Assembly (NCBI GenBank): GCA_016204595.1
Contig: JACQKJ010000006.1
Coordinates: 1-11,853 of the forward strand
Reading direction: 5' to 3'
DNA length: 11,853 nt
From: Candidatus Komeilibacteria bacterium
GTDB taxonomy: Bacteria > Patescibacteriota > Patescibacteriia > UBA1558 > 2-01-FULL-52-15
The notes beneath the pieces were generated by a model that had not been told where the DNA came from, did no database searches, and worked only from the letters and a program-made list of their open reading frames with translations. Position numbers and translations under genes: made by a program. Positions 6,263-11,755 of this stretch are shown here, piece after piece (positions within the stretch are counted from its first letter, which is position 1; every line of letters begins with the position of its first letter).

Positions 6263-6342
6263 GGGCAGGAGAGGACTTGCACCTCCACGCCTTGCGGCAC
6301 CAGGTCCTAAACCTGGCGTGTATTCTATTTCACCACCTGCCC
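6262..6342 (-). tRNA. tRNA-Leu (anticodon UAG), unusual elbow
   Basis: An 81-nt class II tRNA. The 7-bp acceptor GGGCAGG/CCTGCCC, anticodon stem CCAGG/CCTGG with loop TTTAGGA (anticodon TAG), a long variable arm with a GCAA-type loop, and T-stem GGAGG/CCTCT are all present. Discriminator A; CCA is not encoded. The D-loop lacks the usual GG (it reads A-A-A-T-A-G-A-A-T-A) and the T-loop is TGCAAGT instead of TTC.A.T. Aligned on the usual Leu D-loop, this gives A18-G19 and G55 in place of G18-G19 and U55. All helices are intact, so it is probably functional. Confidence 0.93.
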
Positions 6343-6357
6343 AGCGATGCGAGTATA

Positions 6358-6840
6358 TCATTCTTGGTTGCCTTGTTCTCTCCCGCGTTTGTATTCCGCA
6401 TAGACGAGCCAGATGATGACGCAGTCGTACAGGATGAGAACGGGAAGATAGGGAGATGCCGTGCGCACGAATAAGTAGATTTCATACAGTGCGAAAACTC
6501 CGACAATCCCGATTGCGATCGGAAACATCCGTCGTCTGTTCATGAGCAAGCCTATCGAGAGGGTAATGTTGACGACAGCTGCGACGAATAAGTAGAGTGC
6601 GGCGAAATCCTTTCCCTGCTGCGAGACGTGTGATGTCGTTTGCAGAAATAGATTTGCCAGGATGTCATTTGGATCCTCGGCCAGCTCTCCCTTCGTCAGG
6701 CTCTCCGCGATGTTGAGAATCGTCGTGTTGCTCGTGATGTAGAGAAGGATCGCGCCGGAAAGCTCGATCAGTCCATGGATGCCTTTACCTATCACTCCGA
6801 TCCGAAAGAGCCGGTGGAGAATGCCGTCCGCTTTGCTCAT
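6358..6840 (-). CDS. DUF2127 family membrane protein
   Basis: A 160-residue protein with four predicted transmembrane helices (about 13-35, 78-98, 105-126 and 130-149). The opening LHRLFRIGVIGKGIHGLIELSGA is the DUF2127 signature; the function of this family is unknown. A hydrophilic stretch of about 40 residues (40-77) between helices 1 and 2 should be extracytoplasmic. The ATG at 6838-6840 touches the left 12-base repeat of the integrated element. In the inferred empty site this ATG would lie one base after the 3' end of tRNA-Lys, so the gene would have been transcribed behind that tRNA. In the present arrangement its upstream DNA comes from the element. No ribosome binding site is visible. 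Confidence 0.8.
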   Translation of the reverse strand: MSKADGILHRLFRIGVIGKGIHGLIELSGAILLYITSNTTILNIAESLTKGELAEDPNDILANLFLQTTSHVSQQGKDFAALYLFVAAVVNITLSIGLLMNRRRMFPIAIGIVGVFALYEIYLFVRTASPYLPVLILYDCVIIWLVYAEYKRGREQGNQE

Positions 6841-6851
6841 GTCCGCCCAGT
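6840..6851. repeat. left attachment-site core (attL candidate)
   Basis: TGTCCGCCCAGT is identical to 11028-11039. After one mismatch the match continues with GGA (15 of 16). The bases beyond (GGGATGAGATCGGAACCC) loosely resemble a tRNA T-arm region on the complementary strand, as expected of an attP half that mimics a tRNA end. Confidence 0.65.
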
Positions 6852-6876
6852 GGGATGAGATCGGAACCCTATTAAT

Positions 6877-7377
6877 TTAGTTCGCTTTTCTGACCTTTAC
6901 CGCTTCATCGGCGATTGCAGCAATATATTTTGCAATCCAGTCGTACCTTAGTTTGCTATTGAGGCCGGACGGATCATAACATTTGACAATCGATGACAGT
7001 CTTTTTCCGGTCTTTCCATACATGATGTAGTCAAATGGATTTTGGCCTTTAGTAGAAACGTATCCTAAACTATTTTTCAGTCCGTTTATATAGATACCTG
7101 CTATACCCATACCATCGTCCCAAGACTTCACAATCTCGTAATTTATCCATTTCCTGTTAGCGGTATTACTTCCGATAAGAACAAGCGTACAGGAACGATA
7201 CTTCATTTGTTCATCGATCCATTTCTTTATGGCATTCTCACCTCCACGAGTAATTGTTTCCCAATCATTATCAGGTGCAGGTCTGTTTCCCTCTATAACC
7301 CCGATATTTCTTACTGTTGACGCCCGCCAACAGTCTGGTGTGTAGTGAAAACTGTAAAAAACCTGTCTCTTTGGCAT
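6877..7377 (-). CDS. TIR-like domain protein (MTH538/ThsB-like family)
   Basis: A 166-residue single-domain protein. MPKRQVFYSFHYTPDCWRAS is the first strand and BB-like region of the TIR-like fold seen in Thoeris ThsB and DUF1863/MTH538 proteins. A helix follows (NAIKKWIDEQMKYRSCTLVLIGS), then W77-I-N-Y-E81-I-V-K-S, where E81 matches the conserved glutamate of catalytic TIR NADases, and GIAGIYINGLKN. In the known family such proteins make NAD-derived signals that activate a partner effector on phage infection. The start is the ATG at 7375-7377, 2 bases after the upstream membrane-protein stop, with GGGTG just before it; the longer frame from 7437 would overlap that gene. The pairing suggests a sensor/effector unit. 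No ThsA (SIR2 or macro effector) is in the window. Chemical activity is inferred. Confidence 0.82.
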   Translation of the reverse strand: MPKRQVFYSFHYTPDCWRASTVRNIGVIEGNRPAPDNDWETITRGGENAIKKWIDEQMKYRSCTLVLIGSNTANRKWINYEIVKSWDDGMGIAGIYINGLKNSLGYVSTKGQNPFDYIMYGKTGKRLSSIVKCYDPSGLNSKLRYDWIAKYIAAIADEAVKVRKAN

Positions 7378-7379
7378 GT

Positions 7380-7781
7380 TCACCCGATTAGAAACATGAT
7401 GAATATCATCATCACAATCATAGAGGCGTAGAACCATACAAGCGTGGGCGAAAACATAGAAGCTATCCAGCCATTTGGGCTCGCGTCCTTAAATTTTCTG
7501 GTGTCCATTGAAAAATCAATTTCCGCCTCCTCCTTTTTTCTAACGTCATTGTAGAGACTTTTGAAAAGTCTTTCTTGGGACAGAAAGTATCCATCCAATA
7601 TCCAAAAAATAACTGCGGGAAAAAGAGCGATGAAAATATATGTTGAGTTTGAATCTCTGGCCGAGAGTGCAAAGAGTGCCGCAATCAGTGTAATCGCCCA
7701 TCCTTTCAGAAAAAACAGGTTTCCTGCCATTCGGGTAATGACATTCTGGATCATCTCCAAGTGTTTACGTTTGTTTTCCAT
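7380..7781 (-). CDS. three-helix membrane protein, partner of the TIR protein
   Basis: A 133-residue protein with a basic, amphipathic start (MENKRKHLEMIQNVITRMAG), two close helices (about 22-40 and 47-66), a 45-residue polar segment containing RLFKSLYNDVRKKEEAEIDFSM, and a C-terminal helix (113-132). It has no signal peptide and no enzymatic motif. The stop is 2 bases from the TIR start, and its own start is 6 bases after the DUF2188 remnant, so it sits in the middle of a minus-strand operon. I recall similar small membrane proteins next to TIR-like genes in other bacteria but cannot verify that here. A pore-forming or membrane-perturbing effector triggered by a TIR signal is a hypothesis. 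Confidence 0.7.
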   Translation of the reverse strand: MENKRKHLEMIQNVITRMAGNLFFLKGWAITLIAALFALSARDSNSTYIFIALFPAVIFWILDGYFLSQERLFKSLYNDVRKKEEAEIDFSMDTRKFKDASPNGWIASMFSPTLVWFYASMIVMMIFIMFLIG

Positions 7782-7787
7782 CGGCCC

Positions 7788-8039
7788 TTAGTGCTCTGTG
7801 TCCTTGGGCGGGTTTGGGTCATTGCCGGGAGCGATGGTGTCCTTGCTACGGATTTTCCCGTCCAGCCCTTTGGTAATCAATTCACCACCGCCCTGATTGC
7901 CTAACATTTCACGCGCAGCCTCTTCGGCCTCCTATTGAGTATCATGTAAACTCGACGCTTTGTCTGCATCATTGCGTTTATTAGCCCACTCGCCGTCTTC
8001 ACGGCGGTATACTGTTCTATCCCGTCCTTTGCCTCCCAT
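7788..8039 (-). pseudogene. DUF2188 protein with in-frame amber stop
   Basis: The frame from an ATG at 8037-8039 to TAA at 7788-7790 encodes 83 positions, with a TAG at 7932-7934 (codon 36). Before it: GKGRDRTVYRREDGEWANKR and KASSLHDTQ. After it: EAEEAAREML, GGGELITKGLDGKIRSKD and PGNDPNPP. Together these are a complete DUF2188 protein: W.VK.EG...S-type start, the T-Q-x-EA-E-A helix, G-GE(L/V)-I strand, DG-I and the NDP.PP tail. A single change (for instance AAG or CAG to TAG) would explain it. Other genes here stop at TAG, so recoding is unlikely. It lies 20 bases after the nuclease stop and 6 bases before the membrane-protein start. The function of the family is unknown. Confidence 0.8.
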
Positions 8040-8059
8040 GCCTTGATAATGCCACAAGT

Positions 8060-8401
8060 TTAGGGGTCTTGTCCAAATTTTTGTTTCAATTCCTTTTCTC
8101 TGGTTTTTGCTGCTTCCGCTAATGCATTAGCTATTCGTGGTAAGTCGGTGCGGATTTGCTCGTTCTGGATATGGAGAGTGTCGTAGCCGAGATTGTCTGA
8201 ATAGTGAGAGCGTTTTAGATCGCTAAGTATTTGATGCGGGGTCGTAAGATGATGGCTTCCATCAACCTCGATGTTGATGCGTGCACTTGGGATAGCGAGA
8301 TCAATGCGCTTGTAGCCGTCGTCAACCTCAACAAGAACACGCACGCCCAATTTTTCGAGTGCGAGCTTTAGGGCAAGTGCTTCTAGTGTTGGTTGCCGCA
8401 T
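8060..8401 (-). CDS. DUF559/Vsr-like PD-(D/E)XK endonuclease-type protein
   Basis: A 113-residue protein. After a helical start (LEALALKLALEKLGV), the core reads YKRIDLAIPSARINIEVDGSHH, then a helix with DLKRSHYSDNLGYDTLHIQNEQI. The D-(9-11)-E-x-D-G-x-H arrangement followed by D..R.......GY..L.I is the layout of DUF559/Vsr-like restriction-endonuclease-fold domains, where the acidic residues bind Mg2+. Whether it nicks mismatched, foreign or self DNA is not evident. It is the first gene of the minus-strand operon. The ATG at 8401 gives MRQPTLEAL; a TTG nine bases upstream, following AGGCGGTG, is an alternative start. The family call is good; substrate and role in defence versus element maintenance are open. 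Confidence 0.72.
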   Translation of the reverse strand: MRQPTLEALALKLALEKLGVRVLVEVDDGYKRIDLAIPSARINIEVDGSHHLTTPHQILSDLKRSHYSDNLGYDTLHIQNEQIRTDLPRIANALAEAAKTREKELKQKFGQDP

Positions 8402-8643
8402 AGGTAGCAATACACCGCCTTGGAAACAGGAGAACCTTGTGAGTAAACCTGCTCCAAGACGGAGCTTTATTCACAAGGTTTTTCCCTATGGGAGGTGTCG
8501 CGATTATGGTATCACAGCACGTTCTTTTTGTTCAGTAAACTTGTGTGCTCACGCTTCAGAGGTACCATTAAATTTCCATCTGACCAGGGATAGCCGTCAG
8601 GCACCCTTTGCCTCGTTGGATTACACACCTAGCCAAAGGGCTT
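8402..8643. other. structured divergent intergenic region, possible origin and promoters
   Basis: This 242-base stretch separates the two operons of the element. Besides the hairpin at 8433-8480 it contains TCCC/GGGA (8483-8493) and a nested pair: ATGGTA (8506-8511) with TACCAT (8563-8568), enclosing AGCAC (8516-8520) with GTGCT (8545-8549). A loose promoter TTGTGT (8541-8546)-16-TACCAT (8563-8568) faces the Rep module, and its -10 would be inside the inverted repeat. No convincing coding frame is seen. The open frame 8439-8699 has no family features and overlaps the hairpin. Confidence 0.4.
8433..8480. repeat. long imperfect hairpin upstream of the Rep module
   Basis: AACCTTGTGAGTAAA (8433-8447) pairs with TTTATTCACAAGGTT (8466-8480) over 15 positions with one G-T pair. 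It is topped by GCTCC/GGAGC (8451-8465, loop AAGAC) with a CCT bulge. T8479-T8483 follows, so on the plus strand it also resembles a terminator. It lies in the divergent gap between the nuclease operon and the Rep operon. A replication-origin hairpin is an attractive reading. Confidence 0.6.
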
Positions 8644-8850
8644 GTGTTTTCTATCGAGCTGAAGGAGCGATTAGTCCGCTATCTCTCCCATCATCATAAG
8701 ATTGAGATAACCGAAGCTCAGGCTGAGGAGTATCTTTGCAATCTCGCAGACCTCTACGAGGCATTTTCGCGTTTGGCGGGAGCGGCTCCGCCTGCGCGCA
8801 CGCGCGCGGAGCCGTCGAACCCTGACTTGATATCCCCTCACAGTTGTTGA
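8644..8850 (+). CDS. small helical protein upstream of Rep
   Basis: A 68-residue reading from a GTG at 8644: FSIELKERLVRYLSHHHKIEITEAQAEEYLCNLADLYEAF is amphipathic and helical, followed by a low-complexity Ala/Pro/Arg tail. AAAGGG (8635-8640) precedes the GTG at short distance. The frame stays open to a TTG at 8608, but the extra residues look unconstrained. The TGA at 8848-8850 is 2 bases from the Rep ATG, so it is first in the Rep-recombinase operon. I recall similar ELKERL...ITEAQAEEYL proteins next to replication genes in other small elements; copy control or DNA binding is a guess. No catalytic motif. Confidence 0.5.
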   Translation: MFSIELKERLVRYLSHHHKIEITEAQAEEYLCNLADLYEAFSRLAGAAPPARTRAEPSNPDLISPHSC

Positions 8851-8852
8851 GT

Positions 8853-9581
8853 ATGTATGTCATATACAAAAAGTACGGCTCCACTGTTGAAATCACGGAA
8901 ATGGAGAAAAAACCATCGGGCAAAGTACGTATACGTCATTCCAAAAGAAGGAGAGATGTGTATCCCGCAAGGCGATTGGATAATATTCGAAGGACACGGC
9001 AGATATGTATGCGGCGGTTGCTTGCAGCTCTTGAAGAATTTGGACGTCCGCTTTTGCTCACCCTCACCTTTGAAGGAGATGCATCCGATGCCTCCTATGC
9101 AAATGACGCCCTTTCAGATTTCCAGTTGCGGGTGCGCTCTGAATTTCCTGAAGCCCAATCTCTCTTTGTTCCCGAACTTTCCCCACGAGGACGAATCCAT
9201 TTTCACGGGCTTCTCTTTAACGTGCCGCTGCATCTCGGTGATACGTGCAAAGATCGACGGATTATTTCGCATGGTACCGAAAGAACTAGTCGTACGCTCG
9301 CTACCCTTTGGGGAGAGGGTTTCGTGGGTGTCGTCCAAACTGATGGTTCTCCAAGGCTGGCAGGCTACATCAGTAAATACATCACAAAAGGAGCCGGAGA
9401 AATAATGTTTAATGCCATGAGACTGCTTCGCATATCCCACGGGTTTCCGAAAGAGATCGTATTCCGTGATGAGATGGCTCAATTCCTAGCGAATCACTAC
9501 TCACAGCGAAACCCAACGAGGGAATGGTCGCGGGAGAATATCTTTCTGGGTATGATTACGAGGAAAATATACGAGCTATGA
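8853..9581 (+). CDS. rolling-circle replication initiator (HUH endonuclease Rep)
   Basis: A 242-residue protein with the three ordered motifs of HUH rolling-circle Reps: motif 1 LLLTLTFEG (about 67-75), motif 2 GRIHFHGLLF with H116-F-H118 as the metal-binding HUH, and motif 3 AGYISKYITKG with Y172 as the single nicking tyrosine and K175/Y176 following. A basic N-terminal region (KVRIRHSKRRR) may contact DNA. The spacing and single tyrosine resemble plasmid and small-phage Reps (the ORF2/G2P-like group) rather than relaxases. It nicks one strand at the origin to start replication of the circular form. The start is the ATG at 8853; TTG at 8844 is possible. Its stop overlaps the recombinase start by 4 bases (ATGA), so replication and integration functions are coupled. 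Confidence 0.85.
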   Translation: MYVIYKKYGSTVEITEMEKKPSGKVRIRHSKRRRDVYPARRLDNIRRTRQICMRRLLAALEEFGRPLLLTLTFEGDASDASYANDALSDFQLRVRSEFPEAQSLFVPELSPRGRIHFHGLLFNVPLHLGDTCKDRRIISHGTERTSRTLATLWGEGFVGVVQTDGSPRLAGYISKYITKGAGEIMFNAMRLLRISHGFPKEIVFRDEMAQFLANHYSQRNPTREWSRENIFLGMITRKIYEL

Positions 9582-11041
9582 GATACATCCTCTACTGCCG
9601 AAAATCTACCGATACGGAGGACAAACAAGTGTTGTCGTTGGAGTCGCAAGAAGCAGAGTTACGCGGTATCGCGGGGAGGCACGGACTGGAGATTGTTGCC
9701 ACGTTGCAGGAAAGCCGATCTGCAAAAGCCGAGGGTCGTCCGGTATTCAACGCGATGGTGGATATGATTCAGAGAAAGAAAGCGGACAGCATCATCTGTT
9801 GGAAGCTCGACCGCCTTGCTCGCAACTTTATTGATGGCGGGAGAGTGATAGACCTTTTACAAAAGGGTGTCATCAAGGAAATCCGTACGCACGAGGCGAC
9901 GCACTTACCGAGCGACAACGTGCTTTTGCTTGCTGTCCAGCTTGGCATGGCGAATCAGTACATCCGCGATCTGAGCGAGAATGTGAAGCGCGGAAATCGT
10001 ACCAAAATGGAGCGGGGAGAATGGCCGAGCTATGCACCGTTCGGATACCAGAATGACCGAGTGAATAAAACTATCCTCCTTGATGAGCGGACTGCGCCGT
10101 ATATTCGGCGTATCTATGAACTCTATTCAACGGGCGCTTATACCCTCGAACAGATTAGGAAAATTACATACGGCGAGGGGCTACGTTCAAAGTCGGGTCG
10201 CTCAGTTGGCAAAAACCAGATTCACCGCTTTTTACAGAGCAAGTTTTATCTCGGCCTCATGGAGCGGGGTGGCAAGATATATCAGGGCAAGCATACGTCA
10301 CTCGTATCCCGCGAATTGTACGATCGTGTGCAAGACGTTTTGCATGGCCGTTTGCACCCCCGTCCTAAAAAGTATTTCTACTCTGCACGCGGCTTTCTGA
10401 CCTGTGGCAACTGTGGCTGTATGCTCACGGCTGACACCAAAAAGGGACACCAGTATTACTACTGCACCAACGGCAAGGGGTACTGCCAAGAACACCGCTC
10501 GTATTTGCGCGCTTCCGATGTGGATGTACTTTTGTCTCGTCTATTTCTTGAATTGCACTTTGATGAGGAGTTAATCGAGATTTCTGGCGAGGCATACAGG
10601 CAATCTCGCCTGTCGGGTTCAAGCTTTGTAAATCATGCGCTCCAAACCCTCCAAAACGAGCTACAGGGACTCTCAGAGCGCGAATCAATGCTCACCGATG
10701 CCTACACCGCGAAGACGCTCCGCAAGGAACTATACGAGGCGAAAATGCAGGAATTGGCGAACAGGCGCGTGGAACTGTATTCGCAGATTGAGAACGCAAG
10801 CAGGGAGGACAGACCCAAAGCAACTTTCGAACAGGTGCGAGAGGTGTTTTTGGACGGAAACAAAGCCGCAAAACGATATGTGGAGGTTGGCGACGTGGAA
10901 AAACGGAATATGCTCGAAAAACTACTTTCGAACGCGAGTATCAGAAATAAAAATATCGCGCAGTACACATTCAAAAGCCCGTACCAAATACTAGCGAATA
11001 CTCCCAAAACTGCTGATTTTCAAACCTTGTCCGCCCAGTAG
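9578..11041 (+). CDS. large serine recombinase (integrase of the element)
   Basis: A 487-residue large serine recombinase. The resolvase domain has the catalytic Ser10 in YILYCRKSTD, and W75-K-L-D-R79-L-A-R with the second conserved arginine pair. The recombinase domain runs from about 140 to 255 (YAPFGYQND, then IRRIYELY, KNQIHRFLQSKFYLGL and Y.G.H..L). A zinc ribbon follows (C276..C279, C296, C303), then a predicted coiled coil (about 355-420) that in this family controls the direction of recombination. It should join attP and attB without host factors. The ATG at 9578 overlaps the Rep stop and precedes the catalytic motif as usual; the longer frame from 9524 lies within Rep. The last codons and TAG stop lie inside the tRNA-Lys gene, so the present C-terminus was set by integration. 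Confidence 0.9.
   Translation: MRYILYCRKSTDTEDKQVLSLESQEAELRGIAGRHGLEIVATLQESRSAKAEGRPVFNAMVDMIQRKKADSIICWKLDRLARNFIDGGRVIDLLQKGVIKEIRTHEATHLPSDNVLLLAVQLGMANQYIRDLSENVKRGNRTKMERGEWPSYAPFGYQNDRVNKTILLDERTAPYIRRIYELYSTGAYTLEQIRKITYGEGLRSKSGRSVGKNQIHRFLQSKFYLGLMERGGKIYQGKHTSLVSRELYDRVQDVLHGRLHPRPKKYFYSARGFLTCGNCGCMLTADTKKGHQYYYCTNGKGYCQEHRSYLRASDVDVLLSRLFLELHFDEELIEISGEAYRQSRLSGSSFVNHALQTLQNELQGLSERESMLTDAYTAKTLRKELYEAKMQELANRRVELYSQIENASREDRPKATFEQVREVFLDGNKAAKRYVEVGDVEKRNMLEKLLSNASIRNKNIAQYTFKSPYQILANTPKTADFQTLSAQ
11028..11039. repeat. right attachment-site core (attR candidate)
   Basis: TGTCCGCCCAGT covers the 3' acceptor strand and discriminator of tRNA-Lys and is identical to the left core at 6840-6851. 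It also encodes the final residues of the recombinase (Ser-Ala-Gln). The tRNA remains complete, so integration did not damage it. Confidence 0.65.
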
Positions 11042-11102
11042 GACTCGAACCTACCACCAATCGCTTAAGAGGCGACTGCTCTACCAGATGAGCTATGGGC
11101 GG
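11030..11102 (-). tRNA. tRNA-Lys (anticodon CUU)
   Basis: A 73-nt tRNA with a perfect acceptor (CCGCCCA/TGGGCGG), D-loop with the normal GG, anticodon stem GTCGC/GCGAT with loop CTCTTAA (anticodon CTT, reads AAG), and T-arm GTAGG-TTCGAGT-CCTAC. Discriminator A; CCA is not encoded. It is the inferred insertion site of the 6840-11039 element, and its 3' 12 bases overlap the recombinase gene. A small hairpin, GTAGAA/TTCTAC (11103-11118), lies directly upstream of its 5' end. Confidence 0.95.
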
Positions 11103-11128
11103 GTAGAAACGATTCTACACGATTATCA

Positions 11129-11150
11129 CGTGTTGAAAACACGCTAGTAT
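11129..11150 (+). promoter_or_regulatory. inverted repeat and possible -10 before the 11175 gene
   Basis: CGTGTT (11129-11134) and AACACG (11138-11143) form an inverted repeat directly before TAGTAT (11145-11150), a possible -10. TTATCA about 16 bases upstream is a weak -35. The repeat would lie between the boxes, where an operator could be. A short GT-rich stretch follows. Weak evidence. Confidence 0.25.
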
Positions 11151-11174
11151 GTGTCTGTGTGCCTGTGTGTCTGT

Positions 11175-11612
11175 ATGCGACTAAAACTACTCGAATGGTT
11201 GCGACGATATGGACCGGCCGAATTATGCGCCGCTGTTGGCGCGCTCATTGGGGCGGGCACAATCCATCTCATATTTGGTAATACGATCGCAACGGCACTT
11301 GGAGGAACATGGGGAGAGAATATCGGATATTATGGGTGGATTTTTGCTGCCGATCTCAGAGCGAAGTTGAAGATGGACCGGAATATAATGCGGGTGGCGT
11401 CGTGGAAAGTCTTGCGTAACATGGTTGTTGAATTTGGTCCTGGAGAATATCTAGACAGTTTCTTTATCCGTCCGCTTGCAATGTATATATTCTTACGTAG
11501 CGTCGAGAGCATCCCAGCGGCTATCCTATTAGGTAAACTCATCGCAGACATCGTGTTTTATGTTCCTACGGTTCTTGGATACGAGTTGCGCAGAAAATAT
11601 TTCAAGGATTAG
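11175..11612 (+). CDS. membrane-associated protein of unknown function
   Basis: A 145-residue protein from the ATG at 11175 (MRLKLLEWLRRYG). A frame open from 11151 would add eight residues encoded by GT-rich repetitive DNA (VCLCVC), so the later start is preferred. Predicted hydrophobic helices are at about 15-34 (AELCAAVGALIGAGTIHLIF), 36-60 (with GTWGENIGYYGWIFAADL) and 110-132 (ESIPAAILLGKLIADIVFYV). The WGENIGYYG motif, near a helix end, is striking, and I recall it from conserved small membrane proteins, but I cannot name a family or a function. It stands between two tRNA genes on the opposite strand, outside the mobile element. Confidence 0.65.
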   Translation: MRLKLLEWLRRYGPAELCAAVGALIGAGTIHLIFGNTIATALGGTWGENIGYYGWIFAADLRAKLKMDRNIMRVASWKVLRNMVVEFGPGEYLDSFFIRPLAMYIFLRSVESIPAAILLGKLIADIVFYVPTVLGYELRRKYFKD

Positions 11613-11628
11613 AATTGCTAAGCACTTG

Positions 11629-11712
11629 TGCCGGGGGAGGGGGTCGAACCCTCACGAGCTTTCGCTCACGACATCTTAAGTGTCGCGTGGCTACCAATTA
11701 CACCACCCCGGC
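11629..11712 (-). tRNA. tRNA-Leu (anticodon UAA)
   Basis: An 84-nt class II tRNA: acceptor GCCGGGG/CCCCGGC, D-loop AATTGGTAG with the normal GG, anticodon stem CGACA/TGTCG with loop CTTAAGA (anticodon TAA), long variable arm GAGC-GAAA-GCTC, T-arm GAGGG-TTCGACC-CCCTC. Discriminator A, no encoded CCA. Unlike tRNA-Leu(UAG) at 6262-6342 it keeps the standard G18-G19/U55 elbow. Confidence 0.95.
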
Positions 11713-11755
11713 AACGACGTAATCTTACGCCACTTTATGCTAGAGTACACGCGTC

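Larger units (their letters stand above)
6840..11039. mobile_element. candidate integrated element at tRNA-Lys (IME or integrated rolling-circle plasmid)
   Basis: A unit of 4,188 bp lies between two copies of TGTCCGCCCAGT. The right copy is the 3' end of an intact tRNA-Lys gene and also holds the last codons of the serine recombinase. The left copy abuts the DUF2127 start codon. The content is that of a small mobile element: HUH Rep, recombinase, a structured intergenic region and a nuclease/TIR/membrane cargo operon. The DNA between the repeats is AT-richer than both flanks, most clearly at 6880-7790. No conjugation, capsid or coat genes are present, so transfer would need a helper. The boundaries are inferred from the repeat and context, not from an empty site. 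Confidence 0.72.

Noticed and set aside
8042..8048. CTTGATA, similar to the nick site of some rolling-circle plasmids (another at 8826)
   Set aside because: A seven-base motif is expected by chance about every second time in an element of this size, and neither copy lies in a clear hairpin.
8439..8699. Plus-strand open frame across the divergent intergenic region
   Set aside because: It runs through the 8433-8480 hairpin, has no ribosome binding site and a composition without domain features; the other frame from 8644 is better.
6852..11027. Integrated filamentous phage as an alternative to a plasmid-like element
   Set aside because: Rep alone would fit, but no coat, assembly (zonula-occludens-like ATPase) or adsorption genes are present between the repeats.
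11151..11174. GT-rich stretch that could extend the 11175 gene upstream
   Set aside because: It encodes a low-complexity Val/Cys/Leu run; the ATG at 11175 gives a normal basic N-terminus.
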